DNA of 64,000 nucleotides from Candidatus Poribacteria bacterium (GTDB taxonomy: Bacteria > Poribacteria > WGA-4E > WGA-3G): positions 1 to 64,000 of the forward strand of contig JAAXHO010000206.1 of NCBI GenBank assembly GCA_012270795.1. Reading direction: 5' to 3'. This document shows, piece by piece, positions 54,701-62,665 of this stretch. The stretch's first letter is position 1. Every line of letters starts with the position of its first letter. The notes under the pieces were generated by a model, which saw only the letters and a list, made by a program, of their open reading frames with translations, ran no database searches and was not told the DNA's origin. The translations under genes were made by a program, and so were the position numbers.

Positions 54701-54719
54701 AGCGGGAATTCAAAAGTAA
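51705..54719 (+). CDS. Type III-like restriction subunit (Res), SF2 helicase plus nuclease
   Basis: 1004 residues. Walker A MATGSGKT (104-111), DEAH at 200-203 (LVDEAHIG), a second RecA domain with RKFAEGWNSYRLSVIDLIN and the arginine motif QIFGRGVRLHG (about 478). Near the C-terminus a PD-(D/E)xK nuclease shows P869-D870 (YYPDFVLWV) and D889-P-K891 (FIDPKGER). All parts needed for ATP-driven translocation and cleavage are present. It starts 24 bp after the unknown gene, with AGGAAA upstream. Classical mod and res genes are adjacent; here two other genes separate them. Confidence 0.9.
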   Translation: MALYQEYEAKILTENGIDISNDGTKRDIELYDSDESLRLPFEPLEKIQEFLDEYNYLTKNTFKLRYYQVLALLFTEQFFADHALSTGPEYDNGQADQRMLAYWMATGSGKTLVMHLNIFQYLHHFCKENNARLQIFLTTPLANLIKQHERELEPYVRQLNETYNNRIELIIDTTQGLLQKEEDYFRLPDDGEIRRLILVDEAHIGLTSGEAGKFRELRNRLNVGNSFLFEYSATFHNVAKELKDEYDDAIIYRYDYARFYGDGYGKDHFFKPIAADTVDAESEGEIKDNLDECLRVMEEKLRTFNRVQNDEQFDDDLTKHRPLMAFMGHTVEKPQDEGKDDEVSDIQKVLDYFAALSDVERQKFRSVFGSNIIGPLVVARNPENSSELLLSYGDGEKWGMINVGDAVSFYNSIANDKIETRVEVFANPNLQFENLDNESSPINVLIGSRKFAEGWNSYRLSVIDLINLGSSRGNLIIQIFGRGVRLHGKGGDGKRRYTEHNPNYYLLRKNDKKDDIRRLETLTVFSLRRSYLEHFLKEVHAGGIPLLHTFPIKVNPMLFKVDGNTSVKFDDYSQKLHIFKQGDTAGSGIKRVFLNGDEFTIPNLNDGAEESRIISNWRKLPLDYRTDKDRDAPDVFEDLRQNNKRYACYLNSAKLANVIHREAEKNQLQLYSKGNHKLTIVDYLSLVGEIQYQKPGQDPIAWTDRLNRQVVIDVTRKLKNRINAHINRTNYVYEPLNHNDLIYEYTVTKEFSTQDELNAFLEQVENVELNPLAVNPYSHIKSKLQLSLLRGHRHIYEPLMRPPGDVEQDYRDIKITPDRLNAGEKKFVEDLTEYIKLNYRENKRYEFYLMRNVQKIGIFLESDAGSYYPDFVLWVLDKEQDITHILFIDPKGEREIIGGKRGDFKNHPKVILAQKSEDQTLITLEKQLVAEQDQKFQLNSFLLLRDSSELGDGEDVDWIKENMLEYNIFRLDWHKEKENGSTSSLFNDEKSYLDLMFEKAGIQK

Positions 54720-54721
54720 GG

Positions 54722-54758
54722 AAAATAGACGAGTTCGGATGAACCCGCCTATTTCATA
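54722..54758. terminator. Bidirectional terminator between res and tatP-like genes
   Basis: AAATAG...GTTC (from 54723) pairs with GAAC...CTATTT (to 54754) with a GGAT loop and a few mismatches. It lies between convergent genes. Confidence 0.5.
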
Positions 54759-54779
54759 ACAGAAACAGAGATTTCAAAA

Positions 54780-55823
54780 CTAATTCTTCTCGCGATGTTC
54801 CTGCAAATGTGCTTTAATCTTATTAAGAAACTCTTGTGAGTAGATTTCCCCAACAAGTGCATTGTGAGTTTCAGCTGCGATTGCATCCCAAGCTTCAAGT
54901 GCATCTTCCTCAAACTCAACGATCTTTATGCCTGCTCTCGTTGTCAATGCCTCAATTGCAGTTTCATTATCTTTTCGAATTTCTAGAATCATCTTGTCCT
55001 GATATTTGTCCCCTACTTCGCGTAAAGTCTTTTGCTGTACTGGTGTTAGTTCATCATACTTTTTCTTTGTGATGACTGTTGCACCAACACCAATGCTTAC
55101 TGGAAGGTCGGTCATATATTTGAATTTATCGTGCCACTGCAATGCTACAGTTACATAGGGGGAGGCTGTCACTGCGTTGAGTTGACCAGAATAGAGTGAA
55201 GACATGACCTGCGTAACTTCTCTTGGCACAGTCGCGATGTTCGCCTTCTTGTAAAATGTCTGTGCGATTTTGTCACTTGTTCGTGCCCACATCTTGACCT
55301 TGGGGGATTGCAGGTCTGCTATCGTTCTAATTGGATGATTACTAAAAATATAGTAGAAACCGATATCTCCCATGCCGATGAGAACATAGCCAGCATCTAA
55401 AAACGCTTTATCTAAATCTTTGCGGAGAAAGTCACGAACATAGTCAAGTTCTTCGTAGTTTTTAAACAGACGCGGGAGTTGGAAAATGAGTACCTCTTTT
55501 TGAATTTCACCGAGACCGTTTGCAGTCATAGCACCAGCGTGAAGCAGCCCAGCACGCATCTTGCGGATAACATCAATTTCGTCTCCCTGAATGCCGTTTG
55601 CATAGAATCTGAATTTGATATTATCACCAGTTTTTGCTTTTATTTCCTCTGCCATTGCATCGAAATTGTTCATCCAAGTAGAACCTTTCGGTGCAAGCGT
55701 AGCAAACTTAATGGGATCAACAGCCCAAGTAGACTGGGGCAAACATAACATACTTAATACAACTATAAACACACTCGCTATAATCACGGGGTGAATTTTA
55801 TTGCATGTTTTTTTATCGCTCAT
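54780..55823 (-). CDS. TRAP-type DctP-family solute-binding protein (TatP-like)
   Basis: 347 residues with a signal peptide (cleavage about AWA/VDP, residue 35). DctP fold: IKFATLAPKGSTWMNNFDAM, GIQGDEIDVIRKMRAGLLHA, the arginine-containing KVKMWARTSDKIAQTFYK and SSLYSGQLNAVTASPYVTVA. It is encoded 13 bp after a TatT-type partner, the arrangement of the P-component in T-component TRAP systems. The membrane subunits are not nearby. AAGGAGAA precedes ATG 55823. Confidence 0.9.
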   Translation of the reverse strand: MSDKKTCNKIHPVIIASVFIVVLSMLCLPQSTWAVDPIKFATLAPKGSTWMNNFDAMAEEIKAKTGDNIKFRFYANGIQGDEIDVIRKMRAGLLHAGAMTANGLGEIQKEVLIFQLPRLFKNYEELDYVRDFLRKDLDKAFLDAGYVLIGMGDIGFYYIFSNHPIRTIADLQSPKVKMWARTSDKIAQTFYKKANIATVPREVTQVMSSLYSGQLNAVTASPYVTVALQWHDKFKYMTDLPVSIGVGATVITKKKYDELTPVQQKTLREVGDKYQDKMILEIRKDNETAIEALTTRAGIKIVEFEEDALEAWDAIAAETHNALVGEIYSQEFLNKIKAHLQEHREKN

Positions 55824-55836
55824 ATTTAATTTCTCC

Positions 55837-56733
55837 TTATGGATTTTCTAAATCAAAAAGTGTATCAACTTGGGAGAGCAGACGTTGTGCGCGTGACTTA
55901 GCCAATGCTGTCGCGGCTTCCTCTCCCGGATACATGTCATCTGGTGCATCAATAATTTTTTGTAAAGATGTCTTGAAAAGCTCAACATCTTGTTTAGGAT
56001 AGGCGTAGTACCGTGCTAAATAGAATTTACTCAACAAGAACTTCCCATCATTTATTTCATCAACGCGATCGATGTGTTCCTTTGCCTTTTCGGGATCACC
56101 ACCAACAGCAGGAGACCGATCCCCATAATAGACAGCATAAAACAGGTGTGCGCTGCCGAAATAGAATTTTTCATCTAATTCCAAGACACGTCGCATCATC
56201 AATTCCACGCGATTGAGCTCAATGATCTGCATAGGATCATCTTTTTGCAAACTAATGCCGCGTGCTATTGAATAAGCAGCCCAAAACAACGGTTCTACAT
56301 CCTTCTTTTTTAGTTGCTGAAGTGCAGTTTCAAACACATCTTTGTCAATTGCTCTTCCTTTCTTGAAGATTTTGTCTGATTTTGTCAGTACTTTGAAAGC
56401 ATACATTTCTGATCGTTGATAGTGATAGATTGCTTGTTCTCGCATCTTTTCAGCGGTTTCAGTGTCACCTGCGAGCTCTGCTTCTTCCATCCTATCTTCG
56501 CGAAAACCGCTATAAGATGAATGCGCGCGCGCAGTCTTTACAGTTAGAGATTTACTCCTTGATAATTTAGATAACCGTTCAAGTGTTTTCAGGTTTTTCT
56601 CAAGGGTAGTTTCAACTACTTCTAAATCACCCTCTTGTTGAATTTTGGAGAGTTTGCTTAAACCGCATCCACCAACAACGACAGGCAACAAGAGTAAAAG
56701 AACTAATCGCAAATAGATCGTCTTTCTTTTCAT
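55837..56733 (-). CDS. TRAP-associated T-component lipoprotein (TatT)
   Basis: 298 residues. The lipoprotein signal ends VVVGGC (cysteine about 23). The rest is helical TPR-like repeats with family features: TVKTARAHSSYSGFREDRME, WAAYSIARGISLQKDDPMQI, FGSAHLFYAVYYGDRSPAVG and KFYLARYYAYPKQDVELFKT. In the studied Treponema pair, a TatT trimer binds three P-components and is thought to feed hydrophobic ligands to them in the periplasm. Followed by the TatP-like gene. Confidence 0.88.
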   Translation of the reverse strand: MKRKTIYLRLVLLLLLPVVVGGCGLSKLSKIQQEGDLEVVETTLEKNLKTLERLSKLSRSKSLTVKTARAHSSYSGFREDRMEEAELAGDTETAEKMREQAIYHYQRSEMYAFKVLTKSDKIFKKGRAIDKDVFETALQQLKKKDVEPLFWAAYSIARGISLQKDDPMQIIELNRVELMMRRVLELDEKFYFGSAHLFYAVYYGDRSPAVGGDPEKAKEHIDRVDEINDGKFLLSKFYLARYYAYPKQDVELFKTSLQKIIDAPDDMYPGEEAATALAKSRAQRLLSQVDTLFDLENP

Positions 56734-56772
56734 CAGATTATAATTACCTCCTATTTGGAAAAATACATGTTA

Positions 56773-56880
56773 TACCATTTCTAAAAAATAAGATGCCATT
56801 TATCGCAATGTTCTGGTAGGAGCGACCTCCCGGTCGCGACCTGGAGGTCGCTCCTACCGAATACAAGAGTGGAAAAAATA
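56773..56880. repeat. GTAGGAGCGACCTCC hairpin element
   Basis: The core (56815-56858) is a near-perfect palindrome GGTAGGAGCGACCTCC and complement. The left end TACCATTTCTAAAAAATA matches the terminal repeat of the element at 3768; the right end is not clear, so the boundary is approximate. Confidence 0.65.
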
Positions 56881-56945
56881 GCATGTCTACCAAAGCAGTT
56901 AACTGAAAACAATGTATAATTATTTTCATATTTTACCATAATTGT

Positions 56946-58043
56946 TCATGGCTCATTAGAAATGAAAGGCAGACCCACAACCGTCCCTTTGACACGTCCT
57001 GCGGAAGTTTCAATTTGAACCTTACTCCCGGGTTCTGTGACTACCATTCGAACATAAGCTAACGCAATCGGTTTAGAAAGTGTAGGAGAGTATACAGAAC
57101 TTGTTACCCATCCGATCTCTTTGTCTTCGTTGAAAATAGGTGCATTTTGTTGTGCTGGTTTTTCCGCATCAATTACAAGACCTCTCAACAATCGGTTCGG
57201 ATGGCCGCGATACTTCATCCGCGCTACAATCTCTTGTCCGATATAACACCCTTTTTCAAAATCAATTGCATGTTCTAATTCTGCCTCAAGCGGTATGACA
57301 GCATCGGTTAATTCTGCTCCATATCTCGGTGTTCCTGCTTCAATCCGTAGTGTTTCAGCTGCATCCCATCCGATAGGGACAACACCATCACACTCTGATG
57401 TCAACTTTTCCCATAGCCATTCCAATGCGGTTGCGGATGTATATATATGATAGCCACATTCACCAACTATATTCGTCCGTACACAACTTACCCACCTATC
57501 TTCAATTTCGCAATATACAGAATGGTATTCAGGTAATGTACTGGCTTCGTCAATACCCAAAGCAGCCTGCAAAAGTTCAGGAGAATTCGGTCCGTAAACA
57601 CCAATTGTTCCGACATTCTCAGTTTCTACAGAAAGTTCCACATCATCGGCAATAATATACTTGTCCAATTCCGCAAATACCTGCCCTACGTTTTCAGGTG
57701 CAGTACTGATATAGATTGTATCATTAAATACATAAACTCTCAAATCCCCGATGATTTTACCACGATTGGTTAATAGTGTAGCATAATTGCCTTCCCCATT
57801 CGCAAGGTTTTCTACATCGTTTGATATGAGTCTATGCAAGAATTTCGCACGGTCTTCTCTGGTCAAACGTAATGTCCCAAAGTATGAAACATCTGCAATT
57901 CCGACATCATTCCTCACGGCATGGTGTTCTGCAATGGGATCGGTAAACTTCACTGCAACATTCCAATCCTCGTGACGGACATCAAAGGTTGCGCCGAGTT
58001 TGTTATGTATACTATAGAGCGGGGTGATTTTTATTCCTTTCAT
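56946..58043 (-). CDS. YgfZ/GcvT-like folate-binding protein
   Basis: 365 residues from ATG 58043 (AAAGGAAA site); longer starts would overlap the upstream gene. GcvT/YgfZ fold: VGIADVSYFGTLRLTREDRA, RLISNDVENLANGEGNYATL, TNRGKIIGDLRVYV. The diagnostic YgfZ motif KGCYIGQEIVARMKYRGHPN lies at about 280-300, with GTPRYGAELTD before it. YgfZ helps assemble iron-sulfur clusters in a folate-dependent way. Its size and N-terminus leave aminomethyltransferase as an alternative, but the KGCYIGQE motif favours YgfZ. Separated by 19 bp from the Omp85 gene upstream. Confidence 0.88.
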   Translation of the reverse strand: MKGIKITPLYSIHNKLGATFDVRHEDWNVAVKFTDPIAEHHAVRNDVGIADVSYFGTLRLTREDRAKFLHRLISNDVENLANGEGNYATLLTNRGKIIGDLRVYVFNDTIYISTAPENVGQVFAELDKYIIADDVELSVETENVGTIGVYGPNSPELLQAALGIDEASTLPEYHSVYCEIEDRWVSCVRTNIVGECGYHIYTSATALEWLWEKLTSECDGVVPIGWDAAETLRIEAGTPRYGAELTDAVIPLEAELEHAIDFEKGCYIGQEIVARMKYRGHPNRLLRGLVIDAEKPAQQNAPIFNEDKEIGWVTSSVYSPTLSKPIALAYVRMVVTEPGSKVQIETSAGRVKGTVVGLPFISNEP

Positions 58044-58062
58044 ATTTTCCTTTTCAAAAAAA

Positions 58063-61000
58063 CTAAAACATTCTTTCCAAACGCCAGATAATTCTCGGTG
58101 TACGTAGCGTGGCTTCCACGCTGAGTGGAATGGCAATTTCAACTGATGTACTAACTGGTTGTAAGTCTCCAGGTGGACTAACAAAGAATGACGATCCAAA
58201 ACCAATTGCGGTTTTAAAGTCGTTAAGTGAAAAATCTGAAAATATTTTTTCACCATACCACCACGTCTGTCCTGTATCCAGAAAAGTAGTTAATGTCCAA
58301 CCCACATAAGCATCAGTAGATGGGTCAATTCGGATCTCATTAAAAAGTCTATATTCTATGTTAAGTAAAAGTCGTCTATCCCCAGCAAATTTATTAGAAT
58401 CGTATCCACGTAAGTTTGAGGATCCTCCAAGAAAAAGTATTTGTTGCCTTGGCAAAGGAGAATCAGAAAAATCTCCTGAAAGACGGAAGTTCAGTTGATG
58501 AGGTCCATATAACTGATTGTAGCGTACTAATTCTATATTGTAAAAGTTATAATTGAATTTCCCCCCAAGAACGCCCCCAGCTTTTTCAAAGCCGACATGT
58601 CCTCTCCATCCTCGTTTTGTTCGTTCATTTGGTAATAGCAACAGGTGAGTTCCGATATCTTGCTGACGTTTGAGTGTGGATTTTTTGTCACGCGTATCAA
58701 AAGTATAACCTATAGAAATCGCTTTTAGATTTCCCGTATCAATTCTTGCATTTCCACGTTTGATAAGATTACGGTCAAAATAACTCCAGTCCGTTGATTT
58801 CGTCAGGTTTTCATGATCTTCCTGTGTGAATTGAAGCCGCACCAATGATGATGTTCCATAAGATTGTGCTATCCATATCTGTTCTCCTTGGCGTTGGTAA
58901 AAATCATCATGGGCTGTTCCATAAAGGGCTGAACTCAGATTGCTTTCAGTGGAATGGAGACGATAAGCATTCGTACTCATGTCTGTTAGTTTGAATAGAC
59001 CAACACCTATTGCCAAAGGGTAACGTTCAAAGAAACTCTTTTCAACGCCGAAACTATAGTTTAGGATTTTGCTGGAAAATCCGCGGCTAATTGATCCGAA
59101 CAGTTGTTCTGCACCAGTATAGTGCGTAGTAAGTGTTCCACCGACACCGAGAAATAACCCATGCACACGATTATAGCCAAGTATAGGATACCATCCAGGT
59201 TTAATAAAAGGTGTTTCTTCAATATCAACAACAAGGACGTTTTTTCCGCCTTCGCGCTGTACATACCAGTCACGAATCGACTTAAAAATATCGTTGTCTT
59301 TGCTAAGTTTTTTCTGCAAATTATTGATTTTGGTGCGCCCCATTGCATGAAAATAAACACCTTCAGTATCCATATCAAGGGCGGAGGACAGTTCAGATTG
59401 CTGGATTCGGCGATTGCCTGTAAAACGGACCTCATCTAAAGATCCCTCGTTGATGTTATACTGCAAGACTTCATTTTCAAACTGATGCGTTACCTTGACA
59501 AAAGGGAAACCACGATTTACATAAAAATCGTTTATCATCTGTTGTTTCAGTATTGCATTTGATTCAGAGATGTATCCGGGTAATAGGTCAAACCATCTTT
59601 TTATGAATAGAGCAGGAAAATTCTTATTACCTATGATGGATACATCCTTTGCTTGCTGCACAAGTGCTTCGGTTAGATTGATTTGGAGCGTGACTTCCGT
59701 GTCATCAGACAGGCCGCTGGTTGGTGAATTTCCCCCTTCAATTTCTGCCACTACAGTCTTCAATTGCACCTCTTCAAACAGGTCAGAGTGATCTAATTCT
59801 GCAATCAATTTTGTAATTTGTTCGTTTGAGATGGTATCTCCTACGTCTATCGGTATTTGTTCCAATACTATCTTGGTCGGGATTGTTGTGTTTCCCTCAA
59901 TTTCAATTGCTGTAATTTTGTACTTCTCAGCGACCTTATAGGTTTCCGATGTAGAAGGTTGACCTTTGACTAATTTGAGTGTTCCCATCGCCTCTTTCCA
60001 GTGTGGCCACCACTGAAACTCCTCATCATATAGTGGTAACCAATAACTAAATTCTTGAAATAGGACAGTGTTCAAATTATCAACATATTCTTTCTTATAT
60101 TGTGATTTGCGGTGTATGTTAAGAAGCCAAGTGTCTGTCTTCTGTTTTTTTTCATCTTTTCGTGGAACAGCAATTTCAAAACTCCAGTAATTGGTGTTTA
60201 TTTTCGTTGCGACTTTTGCACCAGAATTCCAAGTACTATCCGCCTTAAACGGTTTAGCAGAATCGTCAAATTCTTCTCGTTTAACACCTTTTGGTGCATA
60301 CCTATAATGCGGATATCCTACATTTTGTACCTGCTGGTCAAAGAAACCACCAATGGGATTGACGATAAGGTGTAAATAATCCTCTGTATCAGGATTCATA
60401 TCAATGAGGATTTCAACGCACTCATCCTCCCAGATGGGTGAATCAAGTTGTGTTTGCGAAACACGAGGAATATGTGAGTCCTCTATATACATCCTTGTTC
60501 CAATATAAAGGTTTTCATTGTCCCACATCAAACTAACATCAGTTGGATTCTCAGCTGTTTCTGTACCTATAGGGTTTTGAAATGCAGTCAATGCAATTGC
60601 ATCTAACCAAGCTTTTTCGGTTAAATTGCCGTCAATCGTAGGTGAGCGTTCTGTAAATGGAATAGGTTGGACATAACTTGGCGCGGTTAACTCTTGCGAA
60701 TTATCTGTATTATTTTCTTGTGGAGATGTATTGATTCTTGGATTCTTAAGAATTTGAATTGTATCAGTGGCAGTTAGTCGAAGAAGCGGACCCCCACCGT
60801 TGATAGTGCCTTTATTCTCTTCAATTTCTGCAGGTATACCCATAATATATTGTTGTTTTTCATTTGCTAATTCAACATCTGCTGGATAGTTTGTAGGTAA
60901 CAATAATTCGATTTTCCCGCCAAGGGCAGTTAAATCCAGTGGTGCAGCAAGGTCATCAAGTACTGTGAGATTGATTGATCCGTCATCGGTCTTTATCTCG

Positions 61001-61617
61001 TTTTGTCCTGGTGTCAACAAGATTTTTCCGTTAATGCGTCCCTTTTTCACATGCACTTGGTAAGTTCCTAAAGTCTCATCAAGTTCAACGTTTCCTGATT
61101 CTGTGGTAACTTCTATATTTCCACGGATATGATGCAAGTATACATCTCCATTTTTTACATTAAGTTGAACTGAGACATCGGGCGGTGTTTTGATTTCATA
61201 ATTTAATTGGAGTTTTTCTTTAATTTCACGAGTGTCTTGGTATTCTATTTTGCCTTTTGACAAATCTACTGGCAACTGCGAATTTATCTGAAGTGTTCCA
61301 TCTGTAATTTCTCCGAATAATGATATGTTTTCAAGATATGATTTTGATAGGATTGCCTGTTGTTCCAGCACCTGTTTTTCAAGTGTAACGCTAATTGTGT
61401 CTTTTTCTACTTTCTTGCTATCTAATGCAATTATTCTTACATTTCCCGGTATATCTAAGTCCAACTTAATCTGATAGACATCAACAAAACTGAAGGTCTG
61501 CGTAGCAACTGTGGTGTCTGTGCTTTCATCTTTAGCAGTTTCTATAGCGTGCACAGAGAAACATGTTCCAAACAGCAGAAACCAGAATAGCAAAAGATTA
61601 TTTCCTATTTTAACCAT
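58063..61617 (-). CDS. Omp85/BamA-type outer-membrane protein with DUF4097-like and CBM9-like domains
   Basis: 1184 residues from ATG 61617, which puts a signal peptide (LLLFWFLLFGTCFSVHA) at the N-terminus; earlier starts would bury it. Domains in order: DUF4097-like beta repeats (about 45-300; NGDVYLHHIRGNIEVTTESG, NVELDETLGTYQVHVKKGRI); a CBM9-like sugar-binding domain (about 322-552; IDGNLTEKAWLDAIALTAF, VSLMWDNENLYIGTRMY, WEDECVEILIDMNPDT); three POTRA repeats (about 562-800; KITAIEIEGNTTIPTKIV, DVSIIGNKNFPALFIKRWF, EVRFTGNRRIQQSELSSAL); and a 16-strand-type barrel (about 807-1184) with the L6 motif SNLRGY and a C-terminal phenylalanine. Omp85 proteins insert or export proteins at the outer membrane. 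The CBM9 plus DUF4097 extension is not a standard layout. Confidence 0.85.
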   Translation of the reverse strand: MVKIGNNLLLFWFLLFGTCFSVHAIETAKDESTDTTVATQTFSFVDVYQIKLDLDIPGNVRIIALDSKKVEKDTISVTLEKQVLEQQAILSKSYLENISLFGEITDGTLQINSQLPVDLSKGKIEYQDTREIKEKLQLNYEIKTPPDVSVQLNVKNGDVYLHHIRGNIEVTTESGNVELDETLGTYQVHVKKGRINGKILLTPGQNEIKTDDGSINLTVLDDLAAPLDLTALGGKIELLLPTNYPADVELANEKQQYIMGIPAEIEENKGTINGGGPLLRLTATDTIQILKNPRINTSPQENNTDNSQELTAPSYVQPIPFTERSPTIDGNLTEKAWLDAIALTAFQNPIGTETAENPTDVSLMWDNENLYIGTRMYIEDSHIPRVSQTQLDSPIWEDECVEILIDMNPDTEDYLHLIVNPIGGFFDQQVQNVGYPHYRYAPKGVKREEFDDSAKPFKADSTWNSGAKVATKINTNYWSFEIAVPRKDEKKQKTDTWLLNIHRKSQYKKEYVDNLNTVLFQEFSYWLPLYDEEFQWWPHWKEAMGTLKLVKGQPSTSETYKVAEKYKITAIEIEGNTTIPTKIVLEQIPIDVGDTISNEQITKLIAELDHSDLFEEVQLKTVVAEIEGGNSPTSGLSDDTEVTLQINLTEALVQQAKDVSIIGNKNFPALFIKRWFDLLPGYISESNAILKQQMINDFYVNRGFPFVKVTHQFENEVLQYNINEGSLDEVRFTGNRRIQQSELSSALDMDTEGVYFHAMGRTKINNLQKKLSKDNDIFKSIRDWYVQREGGKNVLVVDIEETPFIKPGWYPILGYNRVHGLFLGVGGTLTTHYTGAEQLFGSISRGFSSKILNYSFGVEKSFFERYPLAIGVGLFKLTDMSTNAYRLHSTESNLSSALYGTAHDDFYQRQGEQIWIAQSYGTSSLVRLQFTQEDHENLTKSTDWSYFDRNLIKRGNARIDTGNLKAISIGYTFDTRDKKSTLKRQQDIGTHLLLLPNERTKRGWRGHVGFEKAGGVLGGKFNYNFYNIELVRYNQLYGPHQLNFRLSGDFSDSPLPRQQILFLGGSSNLRGYDSNKFAGDRRLLLNIEYRLFNEIRIDPSTDAYVGWTLTTFLDTGQTWWYGEKIFSDFSLNDFKTAIGFGSSFFVSPPGDLQPVSTSVEIAIPLSVEATLRTPRIIWRLERMF

Positions 61618-61783
61618 AGATTTCTTGAAAAATCGGTTTTGGAAAGGAACGCGGGCAGGTAAATCTGAAAAGGGGGTTGATATAGAATTTGACAGCATTG
61701 TATTTATTTTAGGTAATATTACAAGATTCCTATATTGAGTTAGCTTCTTTTGAAATGACTGGGTGTGCAAAGTTTTTGTACAA

Positions 61784-61931
61784 TAACCTAAGTTGCCACC
61801 TACTTTAGAATACTCTTGTTGGAGGGGTTTCTAACCCCGATTTATGACAATTCGCATCAAAATTCGTTGTTTTTCTGTTATCAATCGGGGTTAGAAACCC
61901 TCCAACAAATAATAGGTAGCAACTCAGGTTA
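61784..61931. repeat. MITE-like element, second copy of the 33642-33796 family
   Basis: Ends TAACCTAAGTTGCCACC and TAACCTGAGTTGCTACC (complement of right end); core GTTGGAGGGGTTTCTAACCC. It is closely related to the element in the symporter operon, including the loop (ATGACAATTCGCATCA against ATGACAAGTCGCATCA). Confidence 0.8.
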
Positions 61932-61994
61932 CAATACATTTTTTGTTGGTTTTTTGCGTTGCTAAAATAGAATTGTGCATTCAATTTTTCGTTA

Positions 61995-62632
61995 GTTCAG
62001 ATTCTCCAAAACATACCACGTGGTATGAAATAACATACCGTGGTATGTTTTGAAAAATTGCGATCAATCCAGTCGTAGTAAGGTCTGAAAGGGATTTTTT
62101 TTCGAAAACGTAAAATTTTTTTGAGTTTTTTTCATTTTTCGGTTTTTTGGATTAGTTTTTTCTCTGCCAGATATACCTCATAGACAGTGTTTTTTTGAGG
62201 AAAAATGTTGTTTTTTTGGATTTTCATAGTTATATTATACATTATTTTAGGGTGAGGCAATTTTGTTTTTTGTGTTTGTTTATTGGGATTTCCCATAAGT
62301 TTCATGTGTATTTGGATTTATTGCAAAATTCCAGTACAAAAACTTTACACACCCTTACTTGGTTTGAGGAATTGACTCATTCTTGTCTGAACCAGGATTT
62401 GCAGGATTACCAGATTTTCAGGATTATCCTCATCAAGGGTTTTTGATGAGCGTTTATGTTCTCTTTTGGAATAGGTTTTGATGAGGATAATCCTGAAAAT
62501 CTGGTAATCCTGCAAATCCTGGTTCAGACAAAGGGAATATCAAACCGACAATAAACATACAAATCTATTAACGTATGTTAACATATTCACTTAAAAAACC
62601 TAAAACTAAATAATCCTGCCCTTCTGTTAAAA
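61995..62632 (-). repeat. AT-rich mosaic repeat, copy 2 (inverted relative to 32425-33130)
   Basis: The complement of this region carries the same blocks as copy 1, in changed order. They include the double CATACCACG dyad (62007-62052), the ACGTTTTCGAAAAAAA run, AAATCCCAATAAACAAACAC and the AACATACGTTAA block. The short GTACAAAAACTTTACACACC is in the same orientation in both copies, so the copies are rearranged mosaics. Confidence 0.7.
62383..62531. repeat. 54-bp perfect inverted repeat
   Basis: The 54 bp at 62383-62436, starting TTGTCTGAACCAGGATTTGC, are repeated exactly as the complement at 62478-62531. A 41-bp loop separates them. A decayed version lies at 32902-33046. If transcribed it would form a very long hairpin RNA. 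Confidence 0.9.
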
Positions 62633-62636
62633 TAAC

Positions 62637-62665
62637 TTGACACTATTAACATAATACTTTATACT
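62637..62665 (+). promoter_or_regulatory. Strong putative sigma70 promoter for the toxin-like genes
   Basis: TTGACA (62637-62642), a 17-bp spacer and TATACT (62660-62665), about 95 bp before the ATG at 62762. Confidence 0.7.

Noticed and set aside
56946-58256. Longer 436-residue version of the YgfZ-like protein
   Set aside because: The extra 71 residues overlap the end of the Omp85 gene in another frame and lack family similarity; ATG 58043 has a good ribosome site.
61617-61770. Longer start for the Omp85 protein (TTG 61770 or ATG 61698)
   Set aside because: Either would place over 25 polar residues before the signal peptide, and neither has a convincing ribosome site.
62383-62531. Terminator for an upstream plus-strand gene
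   Set aside because: No plus-strand gene lies upstream within more than 7 kb, and the arms are far longer than a terminator stem.
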